Source of the DNA: Saccoglossus kowalevskii
Lineage: Eukaryota > Hemichordata > Enteropneusta > Harrimaniidae
DNA length: 34,936 nucleotides
Direction of reading: 5' to 3'
Assembly (NCBI RefSeq): GCF_000003605.2
Contig: NW_003155250.1
Location: 230,416-265,351, forward strand
Part shown: one piece after another, positions 22,381-34,080 of the stretch
Numbering within the stretch: the first letter of the stretch is position 1
Layout: each line of letters begins with the position of its first letter
The notes under the pieces: model-generated
Told to the model about the DNA's origin: nothing
The model's input: the letters and a program-made list of their open reading frames with translations, nothing else
Databases searched by the model: none
Made by a program: the position numbers and the translations under genes

Positions 22381-22543
22381 AGTAGCGTCCTCTGCCGACG
22401 GAGAACATTTGTGACGTAAAATGACGTAGATGGCTGTAAGCAATCTCATTGTCGAAGACAACTTTCTGATATCAACCTCGTCAACTTCCCCATTCCACAC
22501 ATTTACGTCACACAAACATTTTGTTGCTAGAGGGCGTTACTAT
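22381..22543. mobile_element. Inverted-repeat miniature element with AGTARCGYCCTCT ends (163 bp)
   Basis: The left arm AGTAGCGTCCTCTGCCGACG with ACATTTGTGACGTAAAATG pairs with the right arm, whose reverse complement is AGTAACGCCCTCTAGCAACA with TGTTTGTGTGACGTAAATG. Both arms carry a TGTGACGTAAA motif. No coding capacity; target duplication unclear. Confidence 0.6.
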
Positions 22544-22952
22544 GGAAATTGAAGAAGGTGGATCTGGTGATACTAAAATTGCGGGATAAAATGTTTATTT
22601 GTAATTTTCGCCTTATACAGCACGATATCAGAAAGTTACAAATGAACGATCATTCACAAGTGGCAGTACACGTTTCGTTTAAGTGCTCATGTGTTCAATC
22701 GGCAATGCCGTCAACATCATCGTTTCGCTCTGGTTGGCAACTGACTCAGTACAATACACAGACGATAGCAGTCCGACGATTTACGGTTCCTTGGACAAAG
22801 CCTGTTGCAGTTTGTTCCGAGTCCGAACCGAAACGGCATCACACGTTTATTCGCCTGTGAAATAAAAAAATAAATAAAATAGGAAATTTCATTAAAACAG
22901 ATCTACCCTTACACTCTATGGCATCATGGGTAAAGTGGCGTAAAACCACATG
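22544..22952. other. Between two inverted-repeat elements, no gene supported
   Basis: Overlapping short open frames exist on the plus strand but differ from any family recognised. Confidence 0.4.
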
Positions 22953-23202
22953 CAGCGCCCTCTAGCGACAAAGCGCATCTGTAAAAACGAAGACCGTTCA
23001 CAGTGTACTCTGCGAACGAACGACGAATGACGAACGACCAAACACACATCGTTTACATCAATCTCCTTCCCATAGGCCTTTGCGCTTTACGAAATAGTAA
23101 GTATATGATAAGTAACGTGCATCGAACTGTGCGGAGTTCGCGCTTACACTCATCTACGTCTTTCGACGTCATAAAAGCGTGTCGTCGCTAGAGGACGCCC
23201 CT
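22953..23202. mobile_element. Candidate inverted-repeat element with GCGYCCTCTAGCGAC ends (about 250 bp)
   Basis: GCGCCCTCTAGCGAC at the left end is matched by the reverse complement of GTCGCTAGAGGACGC at the right, a 15-bp terminal inverted repeat with one mismatch. The ends resemble those of the element at 22381-22543. The interior contains a CGAACGAACGACGAATGACG tract. Confidence 0.45.
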
Positions 23203-25491
23203 TATAGGAAAGGTATATCTGAGAGAGAATTTTTGTGTTAATTTAAATGTAAAGTGATACCTATATAAGCAGTGTTGCCTAGTACAACGACCTGTTATCC
23301 CAGTTGAATTTCCTAATTATATTATGTATTTTCAAGATGTTTGTAAGCACGATAAGAAACAAGGTTGTGCATTATGTTCCTCCAAAGTGATGTTCAGTTT
23401 TTCAAACCCTTGTCACCTAATCGCTTAATGGCATCGGCTTACCTCATGTACGTTATCGGTCTTCACTACACCACGTTCATTTTCTTGCCAACCACGACTG
23501 GCAGTCCCCACGGTAAAGTCGGTAAGCAGGACCAGGAGTATAATATACTGGTAAAACATCGTAGCTAAAAAGAGAAATACGAGCGTTACCTCTATGACGT
23601 CACAAACTTAGCATTCATTGCCCTACAAATGGTCACGTGATATACTATGTAGGTTTACACTAACAAATGTCGAAAGTCAACTCCGCAGTTGTGTTGGTGC
23701 ACATGTGCACACAATTGTCCCGAAGATGCTGTGATGAATTTGTTTTTTGCGTATCTGTTGACTGACTTAATTAGCTGATTACTAGCGAATGGACGGAACT
23801 CGACTCAGTGATTTGGAACTAATTACGAGATAACCGTCGCTATTCGGACTACTATTTCTGACAGTTAGTATTCGCAATTATTAATGTAGTGAACGATTAA
23901 TCAAAAGATATGACGTATTCAGTACTTAGTGTGATTGGCTGTATGATTGAAGGTTACGCCCTAGAGTCTTTTTACTGCTTTGTAATTGGTTAAGGTTTTG
24001 AAAGTGAATAAAGTTGTTTTAGTTGGTCTTGGCGAGCACACGAGAACAAACGCAGTCCTGGAGAGTCTTGGGGCGAGTCTTGACACAGTCTTGGGGACTT
24101 TTCCCCCAGGGCGCTGTGTCTTATAGAGTGCTCGACTGGCCGGCTAAGACGAGAGTTGAAACATATTTTGTTGTGTGTGTCTTATTTGACTGTAAAGTTT
24201 AAGTGACGTTCCCGGTCCCATACCTCAAGGGGACGCGATAGAGAGACGAGACGAGATTTCCCCCTGGCACGTGTGGAGAACCTCAGAGGAGAAGAATTCC
24301 CCCCTCATACTATAGTAGTAATACAATACAATAAACTATTAAACAATATATATTGGACAGTAGTGATTAATATACATTTCGTTTCACGAAGGTATGAACA
24401 GCTTGTATGAAAATTTATTAAAAACTATTCATTGAATACATTTGGTTACGCCCATTAACCACGTGTCACTGTCGGTTTCCTTTAATCATTGGTCGTTTTT
24501 CTACTATGCATCCATGATAGCGCTGTGATTGGTCAAGTCGTTTTCAGTTGCCATTTGACAGTAATAAAACAATTATTGTGGTAGATTTACGTATTATTTT
24601 TCAATTCAAAATATTGACTTCCCATTAACGGTATCCATCTCTCATACATAGGGAGGTGAATAAATAAACCAGCCATCTCGTAAACAGCCTTTAAAACGTA
24701 GATTATCGAGATTATTTACAATTTAAGCCGTGTTTATTTACTAACTTTGTATTATTGGTCTATTCTTTTTGTTACAACTTCCAACTTATTAGTACGATCG
24801 TCTTAAAATTAGACTCTTGGAGCATTCAGCGGTTACGAGTAACCGTGGTTTTAACAAACAATATAATCTCACATTACATGGGACACATATCGACTGTGAC
24901 ACTTTGGCATTCAACGGACGAATGCAATTATTAATGGAACATTATTACTATGCAACATTCATTAGTGCTGTTATAGCTTATCAACGAGGAACATGTGACA
25001 ACAAGACTGAACACAAAACGATATTATGCTATAAAAAGTGTGTGGTGTTTGCAACACCTAATATTTTTAATGTATGCATTACTATATTAATCTATTAGAA
25101 GTAGTTCACGTCGTAACGTTAGTTTAAATGTCAATATACCGGAAACCACTAAATTATAGATATTTACGTGAGTTCACAATTGTTAGGAAGACACTCTTAA
25201 AATGTCTGAATTTGATCAATCAAAATTTGTTTTTGCTGGATGTTAGCATAGTTTCACCATATTTAGAACACTACTGAGCATGCGCAGAACAAACTCCTTA
25301 TTTGGATAATTGTTGGAAAATAATACATAGTATCGTGTGTTATACCTCAGACTAGTAATACAACGCGTGGACAGCTACTTCACTTGCCACGTGAACATTA
25401 GCGTTTTCTGTGGTACTTGACACATACACACACCCCTTACAGTAACGCTTATAACATCGCCAGATATCTCTTTCAACATATTGAATCTACT
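23203..25491. other. CpG-rich intergenic DNA, no gene supported
   Basis: It includes a perfect TGACGTCA (about 23594-23601), inverted CCAAT motifs near 24488 and 24530, and a stretch at about 23990-24310 with AATAAAG followed by compositionally distinct GC-richer DNA that could be an LTR remnant. None is firm. No coding frame with a recognisable domain was found. Confidence 0.4.
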
Positions 25492-25657
25492 TTAAAGCGA
25501 GAGGGTCGTCACCTGCGCACGCTCGGGAATTGAGTTCCAGGCGACGATAACAACACACGCTAAGAACGCAAAGGCTCATGGGAGAACACTTGTCTTGTAA
25601 ACAATGACACGCTGTGACCACCTAACGCATGCGTAGGTGACGACTCCCCCGCTTTAA
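25492..25657 (+). mobile_element. TTAA-flanked miniature element, family A copy 2 (166 bp)
   Basis: TTAA at both ends. The left arm TTAAAGCGAGAGGGTCGTCA CCTGCGCA pairs with the right arm, whose reverse complement is TTAAAGCGGGGGAGTCGTCA CCTACGCA. The interior order (GGAATTGAGTTCCA, GCGACGATAACAAC, AACGCAAAGGCTCATGGG, TTGTAAACAATGACACGCTG) matches copies 1 and 3. It is the best preserved copy and no ORF is present. Confidence 0.85.
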
Positions 25658-26716
25658 TCATGCTTATAAAAACGGAGTACAAATCTGAAGAATGGCTGTT
25701 TTTGAATGTTAGATAATGGTGTTTATCTGATACATTTTATGAAAAGAACAATATTTCGCCGACTTGTATTCGGTATCACGAGCTATAATTAGAGCCTCAA
25801 AACGCGCCTACGTACTCATAAAATAATCCCCTTTATTTTCAAAACAACTCTTTACAAGAAATGTCAAATGTGTATTCATTAACTGTAATACCAAAATAAC
25901 AACTTCTAAGTTTATGATTGAGTTTTAGAGAAATCAACATATTCAAGTTCTCAGTACTTGCCTTTTTTTACATATGTGTAGAAAGTAAGTCCTACGGATG
26001 GCCACAATTTGATGTGTGAAACCTTGCTGGAGAGAAACGAGAATTGAAACTTGGTTTCGCGGATCGCGGAAGCTTTGATATGGATTGTATATATCATCCA
26101 TCGTATTATGCCGCCCACAATCGTTACCGATTTCAAGCGTCTTGCAGGTATTGTGTCACGTGAAACCTAGTGCGTCATAAGTAACGATGACTGAATATCG
26201 TTAGGCATGCGCAGATGCTTGATATTGTGTCGCCAAAGTTTTGCATCGTGACTGAACTCCCTGGGGTGTGTGAATTATCAGTCAACTTTAAATGTCACCC
26301 AAATCGTCCGTGATTGTGTTACACACGTGGGCGGGGTGTGAACAGAATTACATACTTCGTCACGGTTGGTATTAATCACCATGGAAACGCCAACAACCTG
26401 GATGCTCTGTTGAATCATTGGGTTTTTCGTTTTAGAACTGTGCTACTGTGAAAGCATTAAGGAAAATAATATCTACAATTTGTGAAAATGTAAAATTACA
26501 ATTAACTCTGGCATTGTTTCAAGAAAAAATTTGAGAACTGACTTTCATAACAGGAAATTTCATCTCAATGAATATGGACATTTTCTTTATATTATTTAAA
26601 TCCGTTCAGTCCTACTCCAATATATGCACATGGTGTCCAAAATATCTCAATATTAACCGAAAAATATGTATATATAAAAAGTATAGCCACATCGCTTGGC
26701 GCATGCGCAATATATT
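25658..26716. other. CpG-rich intergenic DNA, no gene supported
   Basis: It holds GCATGCGC motifs (about 26206) and a GTGGGCGGGG GC-box-like string near 26328, but no gene model. A 61-codon minus-strand frame from 26136 is unrecognised. Confidence 0.4.
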
Positions 26717-26803
26717 ACTCCAGCTTCTCCTGTCGTTTTGCTACGGAAATAATATCACCAGTAGCGAGGCGGAGAAACAGACGGAGGAAGCGGGGGTAGC
26801 GCA
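26717..26803 (+). repeat. Hairpin-forming dispersed repeat, copy 1
   Basis: CCAGCTTCTCCTGTCGTTTT on the left is partly complementary to GAGAAACAGACGGAGGAAGC on the right. The same unit recurs at 28423-28492 in the same orientation, with a loop about 14 bp shorter. Confidence 0.65.
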
Positions 26804-26990
26804 ATATAACAATTTGTTCAATTTTCAAATTTCATTTGTTGTAAGATTATTAACAATAAAACGCTTTCTCCGTTTTTGTTGATACATCTCTGAATGGGTA
26901 ATATTTAAAAGAGACGACTGACATTTATAAAAAATATCATATCTAACTCCGCATGCTACAATTGAAAATATATATATATATATTTCCCAC
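26804..26990. other. Intergenic with TA microsatellite
   Basis: A run of TA repeats lies at about 26967-26982, just before the 30-bp minisatellite. Confidence 0.6.
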
Positions 26991-27124
26991 CAACCTAAGG
27001 GGTATAAACACACTTCTCATCAAACTAGGGGGTTATACACATTTCTCAGCAAGCTGAGGATGTTATACATATTTGTCAGCAAACTAAGGGGGTTATACAC
27101 ATTTCTCAACAAACTAAGAGGGTA
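26991..27124 (+). repeat. 30-bp minisatellite, about 4.4 copies
   Basis: Units of the type CAAACTAGGGGGTTATACAC with ATTTCTCAGC. The units differ from each other by several substitutions. Confidence 0.9.
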
Positions 27125-27173
27125 AAGTTGCTTTTTTTCATGTAGTCATAATTAACATCTTTTTGCTGTGATT

Positions 27174-27209
27174 TTCTAAAATTATATCACGTTCTAAAAT
27201 TATATCACG
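27174..27209. repeat. 18-bp tandem duplication
   Basis: TTCTAAAATTATATCACG occurs twice head to tail, followed by a T run. Confidence 0.9.
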
Positions 27210-27248
27210 TTTTTTTTTATTAGACGTTTACTTAATATGTGAAATGTA

Positions 27249-28036
27249 AACCTCTATCCCCAAATCTTTCTATATAACACACTAATTCTGGCACATTTAA
27301 CCTACTGCATTGAAATTTGGGGGAATACATATCCTACATTGCTGGAACCAATACTTCGTTTACAAAAAAAAGTAGCTAGACTAGTCACATTTTCAGACTT
27401 TTGTGCACCTTCTGCACATATCTTTCATCAACTCGGCATACTAGATATTTATAAACTTTGCAAACTTCAAACTTGTATATTTATATTTGACCTTAAACAT
27501 AATCGCTTTGCCAATAATCTGAGTCACTATTTTAATGATCTATCCGACGAAGTCAATATTCCAAAGCAATCTTGCAATTCCAAAAGTTAACCTGACCATT
27601 TCTCAGCATAATCTAAAATTTGCATCTGTTAAACATTGGAACTCACTCCCAGCCTCCTTTCAAATATCCCATAATAGAACACACTACAAAAACACTAATA
27701 CATTACAGAATTAAACCTTTTACCTTATCATTAAGTTTTTTACACATCAGATTTGTTATTTTCTTTTATTTCCTCCTTCTATAAGTTGTATATTACTATT
27801 CTTGGATGTCCTACCTACTTAACTCCATTTTAATTTAATTATTCTAATCATTATTTAATCATTTAACCAGTTTTATTACCATAATATCATACAATAAGTT
27901 GGTTCTTGGACTAGATTAGTTCAGACTAACTATTTCCCCCTGACCAAACCAGAAAATTTTAAACATCCTTTTTTCTTCATTCTCACATTGTTTGTTTTCT
28001 GTTGTTGTATATTTTATGGTCAAATCAAATCAAATG
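27249..28036 (+). pseudogene. 3' end of a CR1/L2-like non-LTR retrotransposon (decayed LINE)
   Basis: The frame from 27249 reads NTLILAHLTYCIEIWGNTYP, then LLRLQKKVARL-type sequence (seen as EPILRLQKKVARLVTFSDF) and IFHQLGILDIYKLCKLQ. This is the C-terminal region after the reverse transcriptase core in CR1/L2-type LINE ORF2 proteins. The frame stops at 27588-27590 and resumes one base shifted as SVKHWNSLPASFQ (WNSLP is the conserved end motif), closing at 27712-27714. After an AT-rich 3' region the element ends in three TCAAA repeats (28020-28034), the short terminal repeat usual in this group. The catalytic reverse transcriptase and endonuclease are absent: a 5'-truncated, frameshifted copy. 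Confidence 0.85.
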
Positions 28037-28422
28037 TTTGGATAGTTATTTGTCGACTAACAACTAACTACAATCAAAAGTGGTCGTGAACGCTGACAAA
28101 AAATGAATTACATTTTATTACAAATTGGACAACTTTTAGTACAAGAGTCGATTGTTTTAGTATTCAATGTAGCCAGTATCTTTAAATACTGAATGAGTGC
28201 AATGTGTACCGCAGATATTGCCTAATACCCACCATGACACAAAAACTTGTCTATTCTGGTGTTTAAAGATACAATATGGATATTTGTTTAAGGTTAACAG
28301 GGGGAAAACTATTTACAAATTGACATGTGATTCGAACATTTTCTGAGGCCTACTAAGCATGCTACTATAACAATCTATACATCACCTGAAAGCTTAGATA
28401 TCGGTGCATACAGTAATGCATT
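28037..28422. other. Intergenic, nothing recognised
   Basis: AT-rich; no gene, repeat or regulatory signal that stands out. Confidence 0.5.
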
Positions 28423-28492
28423 ACCACAGCTTCCTTCGTCTGTTTTCAGTAGCGAAGCTGAGAAGCAGACAGAGGAAGCTGGGATAGTAACG
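28423..28492 (+). repeat. Hairpin-forming dispersed repeat, copy 2
   Basis: CAGCTTCCTTCGTCTGTTTT pairs with GAGAAGCAGACAGAGGAAGC across a short loop containing CAGTAGCGAAGCT. The stem is better preserved than in copy 1 at 26717-26803. It resembles a tiny MITE or foldback element. Confidence 0.7.
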
Positions 28493-31382
28493 TATATGCC
28501 GTACCACTGTTTAGATAACCAATGCAAAAATTCACGAGAATTGTTTCCCCCCTCGAAGTGTTTCATTTTCTCCCGCAACCGCGTCCATCGGGGGGGGTGC
28601 CTTACTGACTATTGGCTTAAAAAATCGTCTCATTTGCATAAACTTGAAATAATACTCACGAGAAATGAATAACTAGCCTTTTTCAGTAAAAGTATGCCAA
28701 AATTCTTTCCTATAACCAACATGGTGGTTATAAATTGACAGATTATATTATAACGAGCTGAAAAATTAATTGAAAAGCTATGTAAAAGTTTGTTTTTTCG
28801 AGAAACGTTTTTGAACAGCAAACTGTTGAAAGTAACCACAGTTTTTTTCTTTAAAGTGAACACAGCAAGTTACGAAATTTATTGAGAACGCGGACGTACG
28901 TTGATATTTCACTCTAGTACTATAGCAGCAACAAGTTACCTATTTAGTATGCATTTCGAGAAATCACGGCGAGTGTGCATGCGCAATTTTGAACGCAATA
29001 AACTGACGCGTAGAACTCACTCCAGCAAGCAACTAGTGGCGTCCAACTGGTTGTCGGTTGAAATGTTTTTCAATAGACACAATTCTAGGGTCTGTATATT
29101 TCTGTGTGATGTTTCTAAGTTTCGTTGAGGATTGTTTTGTAAAAAAATTGCTAAAATGATTTTATCTATTCGTAAAAGGACGTTGTTTATACCTCAATGT
29201 CTGCACACGACTGACTTCGAAACGTTCCATCCAGATCGGACGGCGCCCTCACGCCCCCCCCCCCCCCGACGTCTACGTCCACTGTGTAACCACGATATTT
29301 GCAGCAGTCGAAGCGATCACATTGAGGGACGAAAACAACTTAAACTCTCGTGGCTAGCTCGCTCTCAACGAGATCTCGACGACCATTTGCGACTGAGGTA
29401 TATTTGCTAACAAAAAGACATTTTTGTTCTTAATGATGCCTGGAGACAGAGAACAGGGTCATTGTTGATTTGGTCCAATTGGGGTTTTCCATTTATCGGA
29501 TAAATCAGGTCGACTTGAGAACGGCAAATGGGGTATTGTGAATGCCGGATGCCGCCAAAGAATGTTAATATCATCACAATCAACTCCCGGGCGTATGCTG
29601 ACACTGTACAACTCTACCAACGCCAACGTACTGTTAACCTCAGAATCCGTTGAATCCTTGATTCACTGAAATTTCCGTGGTTAATATTTTCGAATCATTT
29701 ATTTATTAGAAATAAACGTTTAATAAACTACATGATGAATTTCCTGAAACATAAGCTGCAAAGAATTCTTCATCTGTTCCAAATAAAAAAAAATATTTCG
29801 ACAGCGGATAATTGAATTGAAACGCAATTTAAAGTTTTAATTTTCGAATTAACGTCAGTTTTCCTAAAGATTCAAATATACAGTTTGCAAAGCAGATGCT
29901 AAATATATTTCCTGTGAAAAGTGATCAATACATAATCAATTATCGAATCAGGTTTTTGATAAAATAATTCTGAGGAATGATAATCACGATAATGTATGAT
30001 GCTTTTCACATGAAACTTGTTTTTTTTACATTCTATGTTTTTTAACTGTTTTTCATTTTTGTAAGTCGATAATACTTACATGATGTAAAAAATTATACTA
30101 GTATTTAACAGCCTTTTTTTCTTTTTTAATGTGAACTTTCAAAAAAAATCAAAAAAATGAATCATGTTCAAAAATCAGATTAAATTAAATTGCGATTAGG
30201 AAAACATTTAAAGCACATTATCTCACTTTCTCCCTACGTCTTGCAACATACTATAAAAATGGGTTCATTGTCATTTTCGACAGTCACGATGTTTGAAAAA
30301 TTTTTGAAAAACGTTAGAAAATCAAAAACATTGAAGAAAACATGTAGACAATATGACGCCCTGGTCACGTGATTTGGATTTAAATAAACATACCAATCTC
30401 AGTACATCGGTTTTATCATAAATCGAACTTTTTTGGTTCTCTTTTAATACACTGTTATTTTGACCAGAGTGGTGATTTGTTTGTGAAAACTCACTTTATG
30501 TGGTATAAATATAGCTGTGTCTTACCTTAAATTTGAGTCAGTGTCCGAACTACGGCAAACAGGTCAGCTCGGATACGATCGTGCGATGAGTCGACACAGT
30601 AAGAATATATCGACGGAGTTAGCTGTTCCACCATTTATACTTACAGAGCAGCAACAAGTCTAATTTTTATATCGTTCGCTATTCCAGGAATTGAACATAC
30701 ACTTTGTTGTGGCTTGATTTTGGTTTCAGCATTGTTGATGTCATTTGTCCAGTTAGATAGCCAATCACGGTATGTAGTGTACATACCCGCACTGTGGGGG
30801 TGTTTGGATAAATGGGACATTCCATTAAGTACATAGGTATGCTAACTAAAAAAGTCGTATTGTCGTGATAAAAAGCATAAATGTTAGTCCTGCTCTTTTT
30901 TCTTGCATATCCATTCTAGTGGCGGACTCCCCCCCCCCCCTCTGTTCTAAGTTATCATCAGCTGGAATCGCAGAATTACAATCGTTATCGAAATTAAGTT
31001 CCATTTTTTTTCAGAAAAGGTCATACAGACCGGTGCTCATTATATTGAGAATATAAGAAAAGCGAGAAATCCTATAAGATACACCCCTGTGCGCAATTGT
31101 GCCTACTACGATACACTGTTAAATTCCCTCGGTAAATGTACGGGTACAAAATTCGTCTTTTAAATGAAATACTAGTAATAATTTGTCGTGGGAGTATACG
31201 ATAATTACGTGCACGTACTGCGCACATATTGTAGCATAGAGCTGACAATTGCTTGGTGGTGCCGTGCTGCACACCAATCATAACTCGGTATGCAGTAGTA
31301 CGGTTTTCGATTTTTTAAAATAACATTGTTTACGTATACTTTAAAAGCTTGGAGTGCCAGAGTTGATCTCATCCTGTGAAAA
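28493..31382. other. Intergenic, no gene supported
   Basis: Several short open frames with no recognisable domain. It includes a 14-C run near 29257-29270 and a strongly AT-rich block at about 29640-30180. No splice-supported exon or RNA gene was seen. Confidence 0.4.
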
Positions 31383-31515
31383 TTAAAGCGCGGTGGTCGT
31401 CGCGCAGCGCGTGCTCGAATTACATGTAAATAAACAGTGCATTTTACACGCGTTGTATACGTCGCTATGAGTCCCATATCGAACAGGACGCGGCACGACG
31501 ACTGCCGCCCTTTAA
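31383..31515 (+). mobile_element. TTAA-flanked miniature element, family B copy 2 (133 bp)
   Basis: TTAA at 31383-31386 and 31512-31515. The arms TTAAAGCGCGGTGGTCGTCG and (reverse complement of the right end) TTAAAGGGCGGCAGTCGTCG are better matched than in copy 1, and more CpGs are retained where copy 1 has TG or CA. The interior is shared with 7812-7944. A minus-strand open frame across it is a by-product. Confidence 0.87.
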
Positions 31516-33686
31516 TCATATTTTAACCGGGGACTGCAGGCTGCAGTTTCCTTCTTCTTTGTTCCTAAAGATGTTGAATGATGCGTCGGTCGTCACACGA
31601 AGCATAGTAACCACTAGAGAAGGTATAACAAAGTCACTCTAGCATCACAAAAGGACTAGATACAGACGAAGATTTAATCAGTCCCCCGTGGAGTCACGTG
31701 ATTTTTATTGTATCTTTACGCCTGTACACACTCCTACTCTATCTCGAGATCAGTGTGAATCAACTATCAGGGGTTACCCTATCTAATAATGTCAAATGCC
31801 AACGTTCTGGGAATGTTTGAGTCAGCAATGAAGGCGGTCATAATTACAACCCATTCATCAGTCTCTAGCAAATACAAGTATGTGGGAGTTCCCTGGAAGT
31901 GTTCACTTCAATCTCAGAGAAAGAGTTTAACAATAACGGACGGAAATTAGAAACCATCGCTGCGTACTTTTAATTTGTTTGTCGTAGAATAGGCGTTAGC
32001 ACCATTCACTTTGTGCAGTTGACGTCGTACATATTGCTGGTATATATACTGGTCGCAACACCGGCAATACACTAAAGAACATATCTTTTTTACAGACCCT
32101 ATTGTGGAGATGTTGTACCAGGCTATATTGTTGAGCATAAATTTAATTTAATAATGACCCCCAACACGCCTGCAGACAACAAACGCATATTAGAAAATTC
32201 CGTTTGGCGTTGCTGCTCTCTCGTAAGATGAAAATCGTTATGACAAACTACTAACTTGTGTGCCAGCATGAGAAGGAATGAACTGATGTGGAATTCATAA
32301 GCCAGTGACGCCATGTTAGTTGACCGATAATAAAATGATGTGGCTTACACTGTAAGTCACGTGTTTTGAATAGCTAATTCGACAACAAATAAGTTTCAGT
32401 TGTTTGGTTCAATACTGTTAGTAAAAAAACAAAAAAACACCGATCATTAAATAAATTGAGGTGATGGTTAAAGTAGAACGGTACACTAACGTTATCGAAG
32501 TACAAGCACTATGTGTAATTTTCACTGCATACTGATATTTATTTGAACAACATCCCAATTTGCACCGTCAACATTTAAATTCTACATTTGAACACGTGTG
32601 TTCAGGCAGTTTTCAATAATTTCCAACGCGTTAAAACAACAAAAAAACAAGGCGTTGATTGGACAAATGGCACATTAAAAAAAAATGACTAGTTATGCTC
32701 ATTTCCTGGCACGTCACTGATTTCAACATTACGATAAAAAAAAATCTGTTTTGGACATTGTAAATTTTTTTTCGTTTTGATAGAGGAAAATGCAGTATTT
32801 TTACCAAGTAAAACTTTTAATTGAAGTTATTTCCCATATATGATTTGCTGAACACTGCAAGCTACACATTTTTTTTTAACTTTATTCAGTTGCTTTCAGT
32901 CATGTTTCAAGATAAATGAATATCGAGTAAATATTTATCAAGAATATAACAAATTATTAAGTTTGGTCTTTAATATTCACAAGTAATCAGAAATTATGAA
33001 AATTATTATTGCTGTGATTATAGAAGACATTTCGTTATAAAATATTCTTGATATATATCTAAATTCACTTGTCATTTTTTTTTCAAATAAAAACAAAAGA
33101 ATCACATAATGTCGAAAACGGAAAATTCTTATCGTAGTGATGAAAGTCATATATTAAAGAAGTTACCATGAACAATATCTTACTTCTGAGGAATTTGTAA
33201 TAGATTTTACATTTTAGAAATAAATCAAGAGCCACAGTATGTTTGCGTCTTCAGAATCAAGTGCCTTATGTGTTTTTTTCTTCCTAGTACCAAGCTGACC
33301 CAACTTGATTTTGGGGTTTTTATTTTGACTCAAGACGCTTTATACATGATCATCCTTATTCATGGAGGGAACACTGGTCGTTACGCCGCGTCGTATCTGA
33401 TTGTGGGACGTGTAATACTAGTACGCGAGTAAAATGCGTGGTTTGTTTACATGCAATTTATTAGGATCAAATGGCCGTAAGAAAGAAATAATAGTTTTTA
33501 CAGAATGTGAATATGTCTCTGCCGAACGGACTGTAATAAATACAACGATGGAGGGCGCAACTATCATATGAACACAGACAATTATACAGTTTAGGTAAAT
33601 TGTTCACAGCCATCTCCAGCTTTCTTCAGTATATAGGTAATAATAAACCATACACGAAACGGAAACATATTCACATGCAGGTCCAT
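31516..33686. other. Intergenic, no gene supported
   Basis: AT-rich with scattered CpG. Short open frames on both strands carry no recognisable domain. The right end approaches the 3' untranslated region of the PhyH-family gene. Confidence 0.4.
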
Positions 33687-33692
33687 TTTATT
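33687..33692 (-). terminator. Candidate poly(A) signal of the PhyH-family gene
   Basis: AATAAA on the minus strand, about 280 bases downstream of the stop codon. It is plausible by position only, since AATAAA is frequent in AT-rich DNA. Confidence 0.35.
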
Positions 33693-33972
33693 GGTTTTAG
33701 ATACCCACTTTTAGATTTGGAGGGAAGTGAATTTGAAAACTGTTCGCACACAATAATGTCACTAACCACGTTCGCTATTTTTGTCGTCGAATTTGTCACA
33801 TTTTTAGTTTGTGTTTTTGGTGGGTGGTTTTTTGGCTTGATTTCCTGGAGTACAAGCTGCGATCAAATATAATATAACCATCTTCTTCGAAACTCAGCAA
33901 CTCTGAATCAAACCATCATAGTAGTTAGGCCTCAGCATTATGACTCCTGTACCATCTATGAGAATGTCTTGA
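33693..33972 (-). other. Probable 3' untranslated region of the PhyH-family gene
   Basis: Lies between the minus-strand stop codon and the first downstream AATAAA. An open frame on the opposite strand (33600-33872) has a hydrophobic segment but no recognisable family. Confidence 0.35.
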
Positions 33973-34080
33973 TTAAGCTAACAGACTACTCACTGTGGTT
34001 TTATCTCGATCTGGGTGCATGAAATCCTTTTCTTCCATGTTTAATAGTTGTTGACAGTTTCCAATTGCGCTGTTTGGAAC
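33973..34080 (-). CDS. PhyH-family dioxygenase, last coding exon with stop
   Basis: The minus-strand acceptor is atttgtgtag, ending just before 34080. The exon encodes VPNSAIGNCQQLLNMEEKDF, then MHPDRDKTTVSSLLA, then TAA at 33975-33973. The VP.SAI start and the KDFM.PD..KT motif agree with the C terminus of this animal subfamily. A potential donor (gtgagt) lies inside the exon after DKTT, so an alternative end by splicing is possible, but the unspliced reading is simplest. Confidence 0.85.
   Translation of the reverse strand, partial: VPNSAIGNCQQLLNMEEKDFMHPDRDKTTVSSLLA

Noticed and set aside
22549-22860. 103-codon plus-strand frame between inverted-repeat elements
   Set aside because: No domain or splice support; overlapping frames of similar quality exist in the same stretch.
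23730-24315. Possible solo LTR with AATAAAG at about 24008
   Set aside because: No convincing TG...CA ends, primer-binding site or flanking target duplication could be fixed. Noted only in the intergenic entry.
25951-26136. 61-codon minus-strand frame with CpG-rich DNA upstream
   Set aside because: Considered as a first exon, but it runs to a stop without a convincing donor and matches no known family.
31205-31519. 104-codon minus-strand frame
   Set aside because: Its first part is the reverse translation of the family B miniature element (31383-31515); no protein family recognised.
33600-33872. 90-codon plus-strand frame with a hydrophobic segment
   Set aside because: It lies opposite the probable 3' UTR of the PhyH gene. 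The T-rich sequence explains the hydrophobicity and no family match was recognised.
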